Source of the DNA: Caulobacteraceae bacterium
GTDB taxonomy: Bacteria > Pseudomonadota > Alphaproteobacteria > Caulobacterales > Caulobacteraceae
Reading direction: 5' to 3'
Length of the DNA: 63,407 nucleotides
Assembly: GCA_019247715.1 (NCBI GenBank)
Contig: JAFBAO010000093.1
Coordinates: forward strand, 1 to 63,407
The position numbers and the translations under genes are program-made. This document shows, piece after piece, positions 40,694 through 49,335 of the stretch. The notes beneath the pieces were generated by a model that ran no database searches, had not been told where the DNA came from, and saw nothing but the letters and a program-made list of their open reading frames with translations. Numbering within the stretch: position 1 is the first letter of the stretch; each line of letters begins with the position of its first letter.

Positions 40694-41700
40694 ACCGGGT
40701 CCGCGAAGCCGCCCGCGTCCTCGCCGCGGAGATCGAGACGTTGAGCGGGAGTTTCGGTCGGCCGCTGAAGGTGGATCCGGCCGAGGTAATGGATCGAAGC
40801 GATTCCATCGCCTTGAGGCCGCCGGGCCGCTGCTCGCCCAACCGCAGCTGCCGTCTCTTCCGCGCCGGCGATGGCTGGATCGCAGTCAGCCTGCCGCGCC
40901 CGACCGACCTGGAGCTGATCCCGGCCTGGATCGGCTGCGCCGTGGAGGGGGACGCCTGGAGCGCCGTCGGCGCCGCCGCGCGGGCGAGGCCTTGGCGAGA
41001 CTTGGCGGACGGCGCCCGGCTGCTCGGACTGGCGGTCGCGGGCGTCGGCGAAACGCGCGCCGACTCCCTCCAGGCGCCGCTGCTGCGGATGGCGCAAGGC
41101 CGGGCCGGACGTCGCGGCAGCCTCCTGAAGGTCCTCGACCTTTCCAGCCTCTGGGCGGGTCCGCTCTGCGGGGCGATCCTGGCCGGGGCCGGCCTGTCGG
41201 TGACCAAGCTGGAGAGCCGAAGCCGGCCCGACACCGGCCGCAACATGCCGGCCCTGTTCGAGCGCCTGAACGGCGCCAAGGCGCAGGCGCGCCTCGACTT
41301 CGCCGACCGGGCCCGCCTCGCCGAGGCCATCGCCGGCGCCGACGTGGTGATCGCCAGCGCCCGGCCCCGCGCCTTCGAGCAGCTCGGCGTCCCGCCCGAA
41401 GCCATGTTCGCCCGCAACCCGGGCCTCGTCTGGGTCGCGGTCACCGGCTACGGCTGGACCTCGGCCCCGGATCGGATCGGATTCGGAGACGATTGCGCCG
41501 CCGCCGGCGGCCTGGTCCGCTGGACCCAGCGCGGCGTCCCGCGCTTCCTGGGCGACGCGCTGGCCGATCCGCTCACCGGGCTCGCCGCGGCGGCCGGGGC
41601 CCTGAAGGCGCTGGAGAAAGGCGGCGGCTATCTGGTCGACGCCGCAATGGCCCGGACGGCGGCCGGCGTCGCCGCTGGCGCGCTCGCCGAGGCGCGATGA
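40690..41700 (+). CDS. Class III CoA-transferase (CaiB/BaiF family) with permuted domain order
   Basis: 336 aa from a GTG at 40690 that overlaps the previous stop. The usual N-terminal CoA-binding domain of CaiB/BaiF proteins (KVLDLSSLWAGPLCGAILAG) starts only at residue 147 and runs to the end, with LADPLTGLAAAAGAL holding the likely catalytic Asp293. The first 140 residues (RLFRAGDGWIAVSLPRPTDL, ending LAVAGVGE) resemble the small domain that normally comes after it. So this enzyme too looks circularly permuted. Substrate unknown. Confidence 0.82.
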   Translation: MNRVREAARVLAAEIETLSGSFGRPLKVDPAEVMDRSDSIALRPPGRCSPNRSCRLFRAGDGWIAVSLPRPTDLELIPAWIGCAVEGDAWSAVGAAARARPWRDLADGARLLGLAVAGVGETRADSLQAPLLRMAQGRAGRRGSLLKVLDLSSLWAGPLCGAILAGAGLSVTKLESRSRPDTGRNMPALFERLNGAKAQARLDFADRARLAEAIAGADVVIASARPRAFEQLGVPPEAMFARNPGLVWVAVTGYGWTSAPDRIGFGDDCAAAGGLVRWTQRGVPRFLGDALADPLTGLAAAAGALKALEKGGGYLVDAAMARTAAGVAAGALAEAR

Positions 41701-43097
41701 GCGGCGGGTCGCTCACCATTCGCGACGCCGAAGTCGGAGGCCGCGCCGGACAGGACGTGCGCCTTAGAGCCGGCCGGATCCTGGAGGTCGGCGAAGGTCT
41801 GTCGGCGCGCGGCCTCGAGCTCGACGCGCACGGCGGGGCGCTCATCTGCGGCCTGGCGGATCACCACGTCCACCTGCTGGCCACGGCGGCGGAGGCCGAC
41901 TCCCTGCGGCTCGCCGACGCTGCCGATGCGGCGGGCCTGGCCGAGCGGATCCGGGCGTGGGCGGCCCGCCGGCCGCCCGGGAGCTGGCTGCGCGCCACCG
42001 GCTACCACGAGCGGACGGCGGGGCAGCTGGACCGGGACGACCTCGACCGTCTGGCGCCGGATCATCCGCTGCGGGTGCAGGACCAGTCGGGCGGCCTTTG
42101 GGTGCTGAACGGACCGGCCCTGGCGCTGGTCGGCGCCGAGCAAGGTCCGCCCTGCGTCGAGCGCGACGCCGGCGGGCGCCCCACCGGCCGCATCTGGCGG
42201 GGCGACGCCTGGCTGGGCGAGCGGATCGGCAGGGCCTTCCCGCCTCTGGCGCGGGTGGGCGCGGCGCTCGCGGCCAAGGGGGTGACCGCGGTGATGGACG
42301 CCAGCGCCTCCACCGGCCCCGCGGAAGCGCAAAGGCTCGCCGAGGCGGTGCGCTCGGGCGACCTGCCGTTGAGGCTCGGGCTGATGAGCGCCGGCCCGCT
42401 CGAAGCGCCGGCGGACGGCGCCTTTTCGATGGGGCCGGTCAAGGTGCTCCTCGACGAACGCGACCTTCCGCCGTTGGGGGACTTCATTGGCCGTATCGAG
42501 GCGGCGCGCGGATGGGGCCGGCCGGTGGCGGTCCACTGCGTCACCGCCGCCGAGCTCGCCTTGACCCTGGCCGCCTTCGAAGCGGCCGGCGCCCGGTCCG
42601 GCGACCGGATCGAGCACGGCGGCCTCGTTCCGGCCGAGGCGATTCCGATGATCGTCCGGATGGCCCTGACCGTGGTCACCCAGCCGGGCTTCGTCTTCGA
42701 GCGGGGAGACCGCTATCGCTCCGAGGTCGACCCCGCCGAGCACGACGACCTCTACCGCTGCGCCAGCCTGTTGGAGGCCGGGATCCCGGTGGCCGGGAGC
42801 TCCGACGCCCCCTATTCCGCCGCCGATCCCTGGGCCGCCATCCGCGCGGCGGCCTCGCGCGCCACGCGCGGCGGCCGGGCGCTCGGACTTCGGGAGCGGA
42901 TCGCCCCGCGGACGGCGCTGCATCTCTTCCTTGGCGACCTGGCGCGGCCGGGCGGACCGCCCCGCAGGGCGACCCCGGGCGCGGCCGCCGATCTATGCCT
43001 GTTGAAGGCCCCGCTGGCGACGGTCCTGGACTCGCCGTCCTCCGAGCTCGTGGCGGCGACCCTCGTCGATGGACAGGTGATCTACGAGGCCCGCTAG
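41697..43097 (+). CDS. YtcJ-like metal-dependent amidohydrolase
   Basis: 466 aa. ATGA overlap with the upstream stop shows translational coupling. Metal-binding HxH in CGLADHHVHLLATA, a lid segment QSGGLWVLNGPALAL resembling YtcJ, central KVLLDE and VHCVTA, then DRIEHGGLVP and the Asp motif GSSDAPYSAADPW. Members hydrolyse amide or ester bonds or act on cyclic substrates. It is the last gene of the CoA operon and may open a ring or release the acid used by the ligase; this is inference. Confidence 0.85.
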   Translation: MSGGSLTIRDAEVGGRAGQDVRLRAGRILEVGEGLSARGLELDAHGGALICGLADHHVHLLATAAEADSLRLADAADAAGLAERIRAWAARRPPGSWLRATGYHERTAGQLDRDDLDRLAPDHPLRVQDQSGGLWVLNGPALALVGAEQGPPCVERDAGGRPTGRIWRGDAWLGERIGRAFPPLARVGAALAAKGVTAVMDASASTGPAEAQRLAEAVRSGDLPLRLGLMSAGPLEAPADGAFSMGPVKVLLDERDLPPLGDFIGRIEAARGWGRPVAVHCVTAAELALTLAAFEAAGARSGDRIEHGGLVPAEAIPMIVRMALTVVTQPGFVFERGDRYRSEVDPAEHDDLYRCASLLEAGIPVAGSSDAPYSAADPWAAIRAAASRATRGGRALGLRERIAPRTALHLFLGDLARPGGPPRRATPGAAADLCLLKAPLATVLDSPSSELVAATLVDGQVIYEAR

Positions 43098-43190
43098 GCC
43101 CGGCGCTGCAGCGCGTGCACGGTTTCCGGCGCCCCGAATTCAGGCTTAACTGCGCGCCGAGCCCCCGGAACTGCGGCGGCGGAGCCAGCC

Positions 43191-43829
43191 TTGACCGACG
43201 AACCTCAGCTGTTCGAGACGCTCTTCACCACCCGCGCCATGCGGCGCCTGAAGGCCGATCCCGTCCCGCGGGCGCTGATCGAGAGGATCCTCGAGGCCGG
43301 TCGGGCGGCCCCCAGCGGCGGCAACGCCCAGGCCTGGGGGTTCCTGGTGATCGAAGATCCGGACGTCAAGGCGAAGGTCCAGGCCTTCTACCAGCGGGCC
43401 TATGACGAGCGGGCCGGCCCCCACTACGCGGCCCAGCTCGCCGCCCTTGCGCCGGGCGACGCGCGCGAGAAGCTCCAGCGGCAGATGCGCGCCGTCGAGC
43501 ACCTCACCCGTCATTTCCACGAGGCGCCGGTCTGGATCGTGGCGTGCCTCGAGGCCCCGCGCGGCGGCGGCCCAGGCCTCGGGGCGTCCATCTATCCGGC
43601 AGTGCAGAACATGCTGCTGGCCGCGCGGGGGCTGGGGCTCGGGGCGACGCTCACCTCCCGGCACATGCTCTACGGCGAGGCGGTGGACGCGATCTTCGGC
43701 TTGCCTAAAAGCGTCTGTTCCTTCGCCATCCTGCCGATCGGCTATCCGCAAGGACGCTTCGGGCCCGTGGCGAGGCGACCGCTTAGCGAGGTCACCCACC
43801 GCGACCGCTGGGGTCAGCCGTACTTTTGA
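43191..43829 (+). CDS. Nitroreductase-family flavoprotein
   Basis: 212 aa from a TTG at 43191. The FMN-binding nitroreductase signatures are TTRAMRRLKADPVP, AGRAAPSGGNAQAWGFLVI, and the C-terminal SICSFAILPIGYPQGRFGPV-like segment (seen here as KSVCSFAILPIGYP). It lies 93 bp after the amidohydrolase and its stop overlaps the region of the next gene. Substrates could be nitro compounds, quinones or enones; it might take part in the upstream pathway but has its own leader. Confidence 0.9.
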   Translation: MTDEPQLFETLFTTRAMRRLKADPVPRALIERILEAGRAAPSGGNAQAWGFLVIEDPDVKAKVQAFYQRAYDERAGPHYAAQLAALAPGDAREKLQRQMRAVEHLTRHFHEAPVWIVACLEAPRGGGPGLGASIYPAVQNMLLAARGLGLGATLTSRHMLYGEAVDAIFGLPKSVCSFAILPIGYPQGRFGPVARRPLSEVTHRDRWGQPYF

Positions 43830-43834
43830 GCGCC

Positions 43835-45874
43835 ATGACCGGGCCTTCCAGCGCCGATCGCGCGCCTGCGCCGCTCCTCGTCGGGGTGACCGGCAAGCTC
43901 GACCTCAAGGACGCCGAGGCGGAGGTTCGCGAGGCGTTGGATCTGGCGTTCGCGCGCCTCGATAAGCGCTGCCCGAGCGCTCCGAAGGTGCTCCTGAGCG
44001 CCCTGGCCCGCGGGGCCGACATGGCGGCGGCGGAGGCGGCCCTGGCGCGCCCGGGCTGGCGGGTGATCGCCCCGCTGCCGTTCAGCCTCGAGCTGTACCT
44101 CCAGGACTTTGGGGAAGCCGACGCCAGGCGGCTGCGCCAGGTGCTGGCCCACCCGCGAACGAAGACGCTGGTGTTGCCGCCGTTGCGCGAGCACGAAGAC
44201 GGCAGGCCGTTCGCCGACGCCGAGCTGGAGCGCTCGGACACGCCCAACCGCATCCGGGACGAGCACTACGAGCAAGCGGGCCTCTTCGTCGCCGAGCGCG
44301 CCGCCCTGCTGCTGGCGGTGATGGATGCGGCGGAGGCGCCGGGAAAGACCGGCGGGTCCGCCCGGATCGTCCGCCACCGGCTCGACGGCGAGCTCGACGC
44401 CGGCGCCGCCAGCATCGCCCGTCGGAGCGAGGTGCTCACGCCCCCGGCCAGGCTCACCGACCGGCGGACCGGGCCTGTCTGGCTCGTCGACCTGGCGCGG
44501 CTTGCGGAGGCGCATGGGGGGCCCGCATCGGCCCTGCTGGCGTGGAACCCCGGCGATCCTTCGCCGGCGCCGCTCGAGGAAGAGGCCGCGTTCCGCAAGA
44601 GCCTGCGCCTGGCCGACAGCATCGAAGCGCTGAACGTGCGCGTCGGCCGGATCCCCCCGAAGGCATGGGCGGAGCTGGAGCGCCGCAGCGGCGGCGGCGA
44701 AGGCGACGCCGCCTCGGAGCTTGGGCTCATCCGCCTGGCGCTGTCGGTGGTGCAGGGCCAGATGGTCCGGCGCGTCCGGCAGTCGATCTGGCTGCTGGCG
44801 CTCCTCTCCTGCGCGGCGATCTTCTCGTTCGAGGTCTATGTGGACCTGTCATTCTACGCCTGGACGCGCTGGTTCAGCGTCGCCTATTCCGCCTTGGTGG
44901 CCTTCGCCATCCTCATCTACGGCTTCGCGGCGGGCCGGCGCTGGCAGCGGCTCGCCGAGGACTATCGGGCCGCTTCCGAAGCGATCCGGGTGCAGTTGGT
45001 CTGGTGGGCCTCGGGCCTCAAGAGCCGGCGCGAGCGGGTGGGGCGCTTCTACCTGCGTGGCGCCCAAGGCACCCTGCGGCAGCTGCGGGCGCTGGTCGAT
45101 CACCTGATCGACGCCGCCGAGCTGAGCCTGCCGCCGCCCGCGGCCGACCCGGCGACGGCGCCCCTATGGGTGGACAGCCAGATCGAGTTCTTCGAGCGGC
45201 GGATCGCCGACCGGCGGCGCGAGCTCGCGGCCGTAGAGGGGGCAAGCTGGTTCCTGTTCGGGGCCAGCCTGGGCGTCGGCGCCTGTCTGGCGGCGATGCA
45301 GATATGGCTGGTCCTGCCGGCGGTGCTGATGGGGCCGGGTGAATGGTCGCCGCCGATACGGTGGGCGTTGCTGGTCGCCGGCGCGGCGGTGATCGGCGCC
45401 CTGCTGCTGGTCGCGGCGCGCGGCCGGCGCCGGGCGGACCGCGAGGAGGGGCCGCCGGCCGCGGCCGTCTGGATCATGGGGCTGCTGGGCGGCCTCGTCC
45501 TCACCTTCACGCTCTGCGACCTGGCGGCCATGGCCTCGGGGGCGAGCCCCGCCAAGCCGCGCATCGGCGCCACCCTCGAATGGGCGAAGGACCTCATCGC
45601 CATCGCGGTCATCGTGCCGGCGGCGATGGCCGGCGCCTTGCGCTACGTCGCCGACAAGTCGTCCTGGGCCGCCGAGCTTTCGGGCTACGAGCATGCGCGC
45701 GAGCAATTCCAGCGCGGCCACGACCTGCTGACCGCCCCCTCCGAGGGCGAGGCGCTGACCGCGCCCGAGCGCCGGGAGGTCGTCCTCGCCCTCGGCGAGG
45801 AGGCCCTGGCGGAGAACGAGGCTTGGCTCCGGTCGCATCGTGAAAGGCCGCTCGAGCCAGTGGTGGGCGGCTGA
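43835..45874 (+). CDS. SLOG-like domain protein with multiple membrane spans (SLATT-like), predicted immunity or signalling effector
   Basis: 679 aa from the ATG at 43835 (a TTG at 43826 is in frame). N-terminus (about 8-190): LLVGVTGKLDL, VLLSALARGADMAAAEAAL, RVIAPLPFSLELYLQDF and YEQAGLFVAERAALLLAVMD, then GGSARIV, the Rossmann pattern of SLOG domains, which bind nucleotide-derived ligands. The middle has TM pair 318-339 and 346-367, then RLAEDYRAASEAIRVQLVWW. Further TMs lie at about 472-499, 508-529, 544-568 and 586-607. It ends EEALAENEAWLRSHRERPLE, typical of SLATT-type effectors. Such proteins are predicted to open membranes on ligand binding; no activity is proven. Confidence 0.75.
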   Translation: MTGPSSADRAPAPLLVGVTGKLDLKDAEAEVREALDLAFARLDKRCPSAPKVLLSALARGADMAAAEAALARPGWRVIAPLPFSLELYLQDFGEADARRLRQVLAHPRTKTLVLPPLREHEDGRPFADAELERSDTPNRIRDEHYEQAGLFVAERAALLLAVMDAAEAPGKTGGSARIVRHRLDGELDAGAASIARRSEVLTPPARLTDRRTGPVWLVDLARLAEAHGGPASALLAWNPGDPSPAPLEEEAAFRKSLRLADSIEALNVRVGRIPPKAWAELERRSGGGEGDAASELGLIRLALSVVQGQMVRRVRQSIWLLALLSCAAIFSFEVYVDLSFYAWTRWFSVAYSALVAFAILIYGFAAGRRWQRLAEDYRAASEAIRVQLVWWASGLKSRRERVGRFYLRGAQGTLRQLRALVDHLIDAAELSLPPPAADPATAPLWVDSQIEFFERRIADRRRELAAVEGASWFLFGASLGVGACLAAMQIWLVLPAVLMGPGEWSPPIRWALLVAGAAVIGALLLVAARGRRRADREEGPPAAAVWIMGLLGGLVLTFTLCDLAAMASGASPAKPRIGATLEWAKDLIAIAVIVPAAMAGALRYVADKSSWAAELSGYEHAREQFQRGHDLLTAPSEGEALTAPERREVVLALGEEALAENEAWLRSHRERPLEPVVGG

Positions 45875-45939
45875 GGCGCCGAGCTTCGCGGCGGCAGCGT
45901 TCCGCGCCCGGCCGAAGATCTCACCGGCGATCCGCTCGT

Positions 45940-46095
45940 CTAAATCCGTCCTATCAAGACCAGCACCAGCACGATCACCAGCACAAGGCCAAGTCCGCCG
46001 CTGGGATAATAGCCCCAGGAGCGGCTGTAACCCCAATTCGGCAAGGCGCCGATCACGAGGAGTACGAGTAGGATGAGAAGAATTGTGCCTAACAT
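45940..46095 (-). CDS. DUF3309 small membrane peptide (51 aa)
   Basis: ATG at 46095, stop at 45940; too short for most gene finders. MLGTILLILLVLLVIGALPN, then SRSWGYYPSGGLGL and a second hydrophobic stretch ending LVLIGRI. This is the exact pattern of DUF3309: two membrane segments joined by a short SRSWGY-x-PSGG loop. The family is common in alphaproteobacteria and often stress-linked; function unknown. It lies 67 bp downstream of the glucosidase gene on the same strand. Confidence 0.88.
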   Translation of the reverse strand: MLGTILLILLVLLVIGALPNWGYSRSWGYYPSGGLGLVLVIVLVLVLIGRI

Positions 46096-46162
46096 CGGCG
46101 ACTCCAGGAATTCCGTTGCTTCGCCGTAAATGGTCGGTTGCGCCCTAGGTTCCGTGGCCGGC

Positions 46163-48322
46163 TCAGCCCCAGCGTTCGGGACCGGAGGCGAAGCTGCGCA
46201 GGGCGACGGCGTCGGGTTCGCCGCGCAGGATCTCGAACCGGGTGGCGACGCCGTCGCGCCGGAAACGAAGGTCGAAGACCTCTTCCCCCACCCGCAGGTC
46301 CCTGAGGGTGAGCTCCGAGAGCCAGTCGGGGAGGGCGGGGTCGAGGTAGAGCTTGCCGCCCGGCGCGTCCGGCTGGAAGCCGACCATCATCTGCAGCAGC
46401 GTGAAGCAGGCCCCAGCCGCCCAGGCCTGCGGCACGTTCGCCCCGAGGTACTGGACCGGGAAGTTGGTCTCCTGGCGCTGCAGGCCCGAATAGAGCTCCG
46501 GCATCTGTCGGAGGAAGAAGTAGTTGGCTGCCTGGACGTGCTCGCGGGCGATGTCGTTGGCCTCCTCGACGAAGCCGTAGCGGCGGAAACCCACGGCGAT
46601 GAGGGCGTTGTCGTGCGGCCAGACGGAGCCGTTCTGGTATGAGTACGGATTGTAGGCCGGGTTGTCGGAGGAAAGGGTGCGCAGGCCCCAGCCGGATCGC
46701 ATGTCGGGCTCCATCAGGCGAGAGACGACTCGCTTGGCCCGCTCGGGTGGGACGATGCCGGTCCAGAGGCAGTGGCCCGGGTTGGACGCGACGCTCATCA
46801 CCTTCTTCTTCTCGCCGTCCAGGCAGAAGGCGTAGAAACCCGCCGCCTCGTCCCAGAAGGCCTCGTTGAAGCGCTCGAAGAGCGCGCCGGCCTTTTGGCG
46901 CAGCCGCCGCGCGGCGGCGTCCTTACCCAGCGCCTCGAACACCTGGGCCATCCTCAGCCAGGCGTCGTAGACATAGCCCTGGAGCTCCACCAGGGCGACG
47001 GGGCCCCGCACCGGCGCGCCGTCGGGATAGACGAGAGCCTCCTCGGCGTCCTTCCAGCCCTGGTTGCGGTACCCGACTTTCGAGCGCGTCTGATATTCCT
47101 GGAAGCCGTCGCCGTCGCGGTCGCCGTAGTGGTCAATCCAGGCGAGGCATTTCTCTGCAGCCGGGAGGAAGCGCTTGAGGACTCCCACGTCGCCGAGGCA
47201 GCGCCAGGCGTTGTGGAGGACGATGAGGTAAAGGATGGTCGCGTCGGCGGTCCCGTAATAGGGGGTGTGGGGAATGAGCTTGAAGTGGGCGAGCTCGCCC
47301 TGCCGCAGCTCGTGCATGATCTTTCCGGGCTCGGCGTCGCGGTAGTCGTCGCGTCGCTTGGCCTGATGGCGCGCCAGCACCTCGAGGGCGCCGCGGGCGA
47401 AGTCCGGATAGACCATGGCGTTCTGCAGCGAGACGATGAGGCTGTCGCGGCCGAACAGGGCCACGAACCACGGCACGCCGGCCGCCGGCACGAACTCGAG
47501 GTGATCCGTTCCCTCGATCGGCAGCCTCAGGGCGGCCATGTCGGCCACGCATTGCTCGTAGTAGCGGTCGAAGTCGGCGTTGCAGGTCTCGGCCTTTAGG
47601 GCGGCCGTGCGCCAATCGCTCAGCCGCTGCTCCGCGCCGAGCCCGGACGTGTCGCTGATGCAGTGCTTCGGCGCCTCGTCCAGCCCGTCCTGGTCGCCGA
47701 CGGCGTAGAGCATGCAAGCGTGCCAGGATTCGCCGGGGGCCAGGCTGATCTCGAAGCTGATCCGGCCGTTGGCGGCGACGGGGCGGATGGGGCAGTTCCG
47801 AACGCTGACGATCAGGCGACGCCGGAAGCTGCGGTTGACGTAACTCGTCACCATTTGCGAGCCGGCGTTCGACCAGCTGGTGGTGATCCGCCCGCGGCGG
47901 ACGATGGCGCCGGTCTTCACCTCGAACAGGTCGGCGAAGTCGCTGCGGACAACGATCTCGAGGTTGAACCGGGCCGTCACGGACCCGTGGTTGGTGAGAT
48001 CTAGATCCTCGTGAACGCCGCCGCCGATGCAGCGGCCAATCGAGAGGCTGATGGTCCTGGCCGGGATATCGCCGCTCGCGGTGTGGATGAGGCGGTTGGC
48101 CAGGAAGACCCGGGCCGCGTAGTGCTCGATGTTGCCGCCGTTCAGGAGGTCCCAGGGAACGCCGTCCGCGAAGATCATCCAGGCCGAGATGATCCGCGTG
48201 TCGGAGTGATAGAATCCCTTGTCGGTGGGCCACTGGATCTGGCCATCCGGGTCGGTGATCAGGAAGCCGAACCCTTGGTTGATCGCCAGCCTCGGCGGGC
48301 CGATCGCTATCTCGAGCGCCAT
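46163..48322 (-). CDS. Amylo-alpha-1,6-glucosidase (glycogen-debranching type)
   Basis: 719 aa. The N-terminal beta domain (FLITDPDGQIQWPTDKGFYH, DTRIISAWMIFADG) matches the glycogen-debranching N-terminal domain, followed by the (alpha/alpha)6 glucosidase barrel: VPWFVALFGRDSLIVSLQNA, QEYQTRSKVGYRNQGWKD, YNPYSYQNGSVWPHDNALIA. It should hydrolyse alpha-1,6 or related glucosidic bonds, with a possible role in glycogen, trehalose or osmoprotectant turnover. No signal peptide. Start ATG at 48322, with a TTG directly before it. Confidence 0.9.
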   Translation of the reverse strand: MALEIAIGPPRLAINQGFGFLITDPDGQIQWPTDKGFYHSDTRIISAWMIFADGVPWDLLNGGNIEHYAARVFLANRLIHTASGDIPARTISLSIGRCIGGGVHEDLDLTNHGSVTARFNLEIVVRSDFADLFEVKTGAIVRRGRITTSWSNAGSQMVTSYVNRSFRRRLIVSVRNCPIRPVAANGRISFEISLAPGESWHACMLYAVGDQDGLDEAPKHCISDTSGLGAEQRLSDWRTAALKAETCNADFDRYYEQCVADMAALRLPIEGTDHLEFVPAAGVPWFVALFGRDSLIVSLQNAMVYPDFARGALEVLARHQAKRRDDYRDAEPGKIMHELRQGELAHFKLIPHTPYYGTADATILYLIVLHNAWRCLGDVGVLKRFLPAAEKCLAWIDHYGDRDGDGFQEYQTRSKVGYRNQGWKDAEEALVYPDGAPVRGPVALVELQGYVYDAWLRMAQVFEALGKDAAARRLRQKAGALFERFNEAFWDEAAGFYAFCLDGEKKKVMSVASNPGHCLWTGIVPPERAKRVVSRLMEPDMRSGWGLRTLSSDNPAYNPYSYQNGSVWPHDNALIAVGFRRYGFVEEANDIAREHVQAANYFFLRQMPELYSGLQRQETNFPVQYLGANVPQAWAAGACFTLLQMMVGFQPDAPGGKLYLDPALPDWLSELTLRDLRVGEEVFDLRFRRDGVATRFEILRGEPDAVALRSFASGPERWG

Positions 48323-48462
48323 CAAGCTTCCCCGGGGACGACCGCGAGGGTCCTTGCAGGCAATGCGCGAAGCGCTGCCGGGTTGCGAGCTCCGTCCTGG
48401 AGGCGCTCGAGGCTAGCCTTCAGGCGACTACGGGCCTAAACTCCTGCGATCCGGGAGATATC

Positions 48463-49302
48463 ATGCAAGGCAAGGTTGTCGTCATGACCGGGGCCACGTC
48501 GGGCATCGGCGAGGCCGCGGCCGAGAGTCTGGCGAGGATGGGGGCGAAGATCATGCTCGTCGCCCGCGATCCGGAACGGGCGGAGGCGACCTTGGCCAAG
48601 CTGAGGCGGGCCGGACCCGGGGTGGAGCACGGCGCCCGGTTCGCGGATCTTTCCACCATCGCCGGGACCCGACGGGTCGGCGCCGAGATCGCCGCGGCCG
48701 AGCCGAGGATCGATGTGCTCGTCAACAACGCCGGCGCGGTGTTCGACCGCCGTCAGGAGACCCGCGAAGGCCTGGAGATGACCTTCGCCTTGAACCACAT
48801 GTCCTACTTCGTGCTGACCTGCGCCCTGAAGGACCGGCTGATCGCCGCCGCGCCCTCGCGGATCATCAACACCTCTTCCTCCGCCCACCGGGCCGGCGCC
48901 GTCGATTTCGACGACCTGCAGCTGAAGGGATCGACGAACGCCCTCCCCGCCTACGGCCGATCGAAGCTGTGCAACATCCTCTTCACGCGCGAGCTCGCCC
49001 GCCGCCTGGCGGGGACCGGGGTCACCGCCAACAGCCTGCATCCAGGCTTCGTGGCCACCCGCTTCGGTTCCGATTTCTCCGGCCTGCTCAGAATGGTCAT
49101 GCCGGCGGCGCGGGTGTTCGCCCTCTCGCCCGAGAAGGGCGCCGAGACGATCGTCTATCTCGCCTCATCGCCACAGGTCGCCAATCAGACCGGGCTCTAC
49201 TTCGAACGCTGCGCTCCGGCGCGTCCCACTGCGGCCGCTCAGGACGATGCGGCGGCCGCGCGGCTCTGGGCCGAGAGCGAGCGGTTGGCGCGGGCCGCGT
49301 GA
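48463..49302 (+). CDS. Short-chain dehydrogenase, retinol-dehydrogenase-like
   Basis: 279 aa: VVVMTGATSGIGEAAAESLA, DVLVNNAGAV, catalytic Ser in NTSSSAHRAGAVDFDDLQ and YxxxK as AYGRSKLCNILF. The NTSSSAH-x-x-G-x-DFDDLQ region is typical of retinol-dehydrogenase-like SDRs active on hydrophobic alcohols or aldehydes. NADP preference is inferred. It is divergent from the glucosidase, with 140 bp between the starts. Confidence 0.9.
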   Translation: MQGKVVVMTGATSGIGEAAAESLARMGAKIMLVARDPERAEATLAKLRRAGPGVEHGARFADLSTIAGTRRVGAEIAAAEPRIDVLVNNAGAVFDRRQETREGLEMTFALNHMSYFVLTCALKDRLIAAAPSRIINTSSSAHRAGAVDFDDLQLKGSTNALPAYGRSKLCNILFTRELARRLAGTGVTANSLHPGFVATRFGSDFSGLLRMVMPAARVFALSPEKGAETIVYLASSPQVANQTGLYFERCAPARPTAAAQDDAAAARLWAESERLARAA

Positions 49303-49335
49303 GGCGACGCCTCGCGGGGCGAAATCGCCGAACGG

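Noticed and set aside
40653..43097. An 814-codon plus-strand frame.
   Set aside because: The first 348 codons are an Arg-rich shadow of the CoA-transferase gene. The real amidohydrolase starts at 41697 with an ATGA overlap.
46096..46162. EcfG-type (GGAAC...CGTT) promoter for the DUF3309 gene.
   Set aside because: GGAAC is present but no CGTT follows at 16-17 bp, so the general-stress sigma factor signature is not met.
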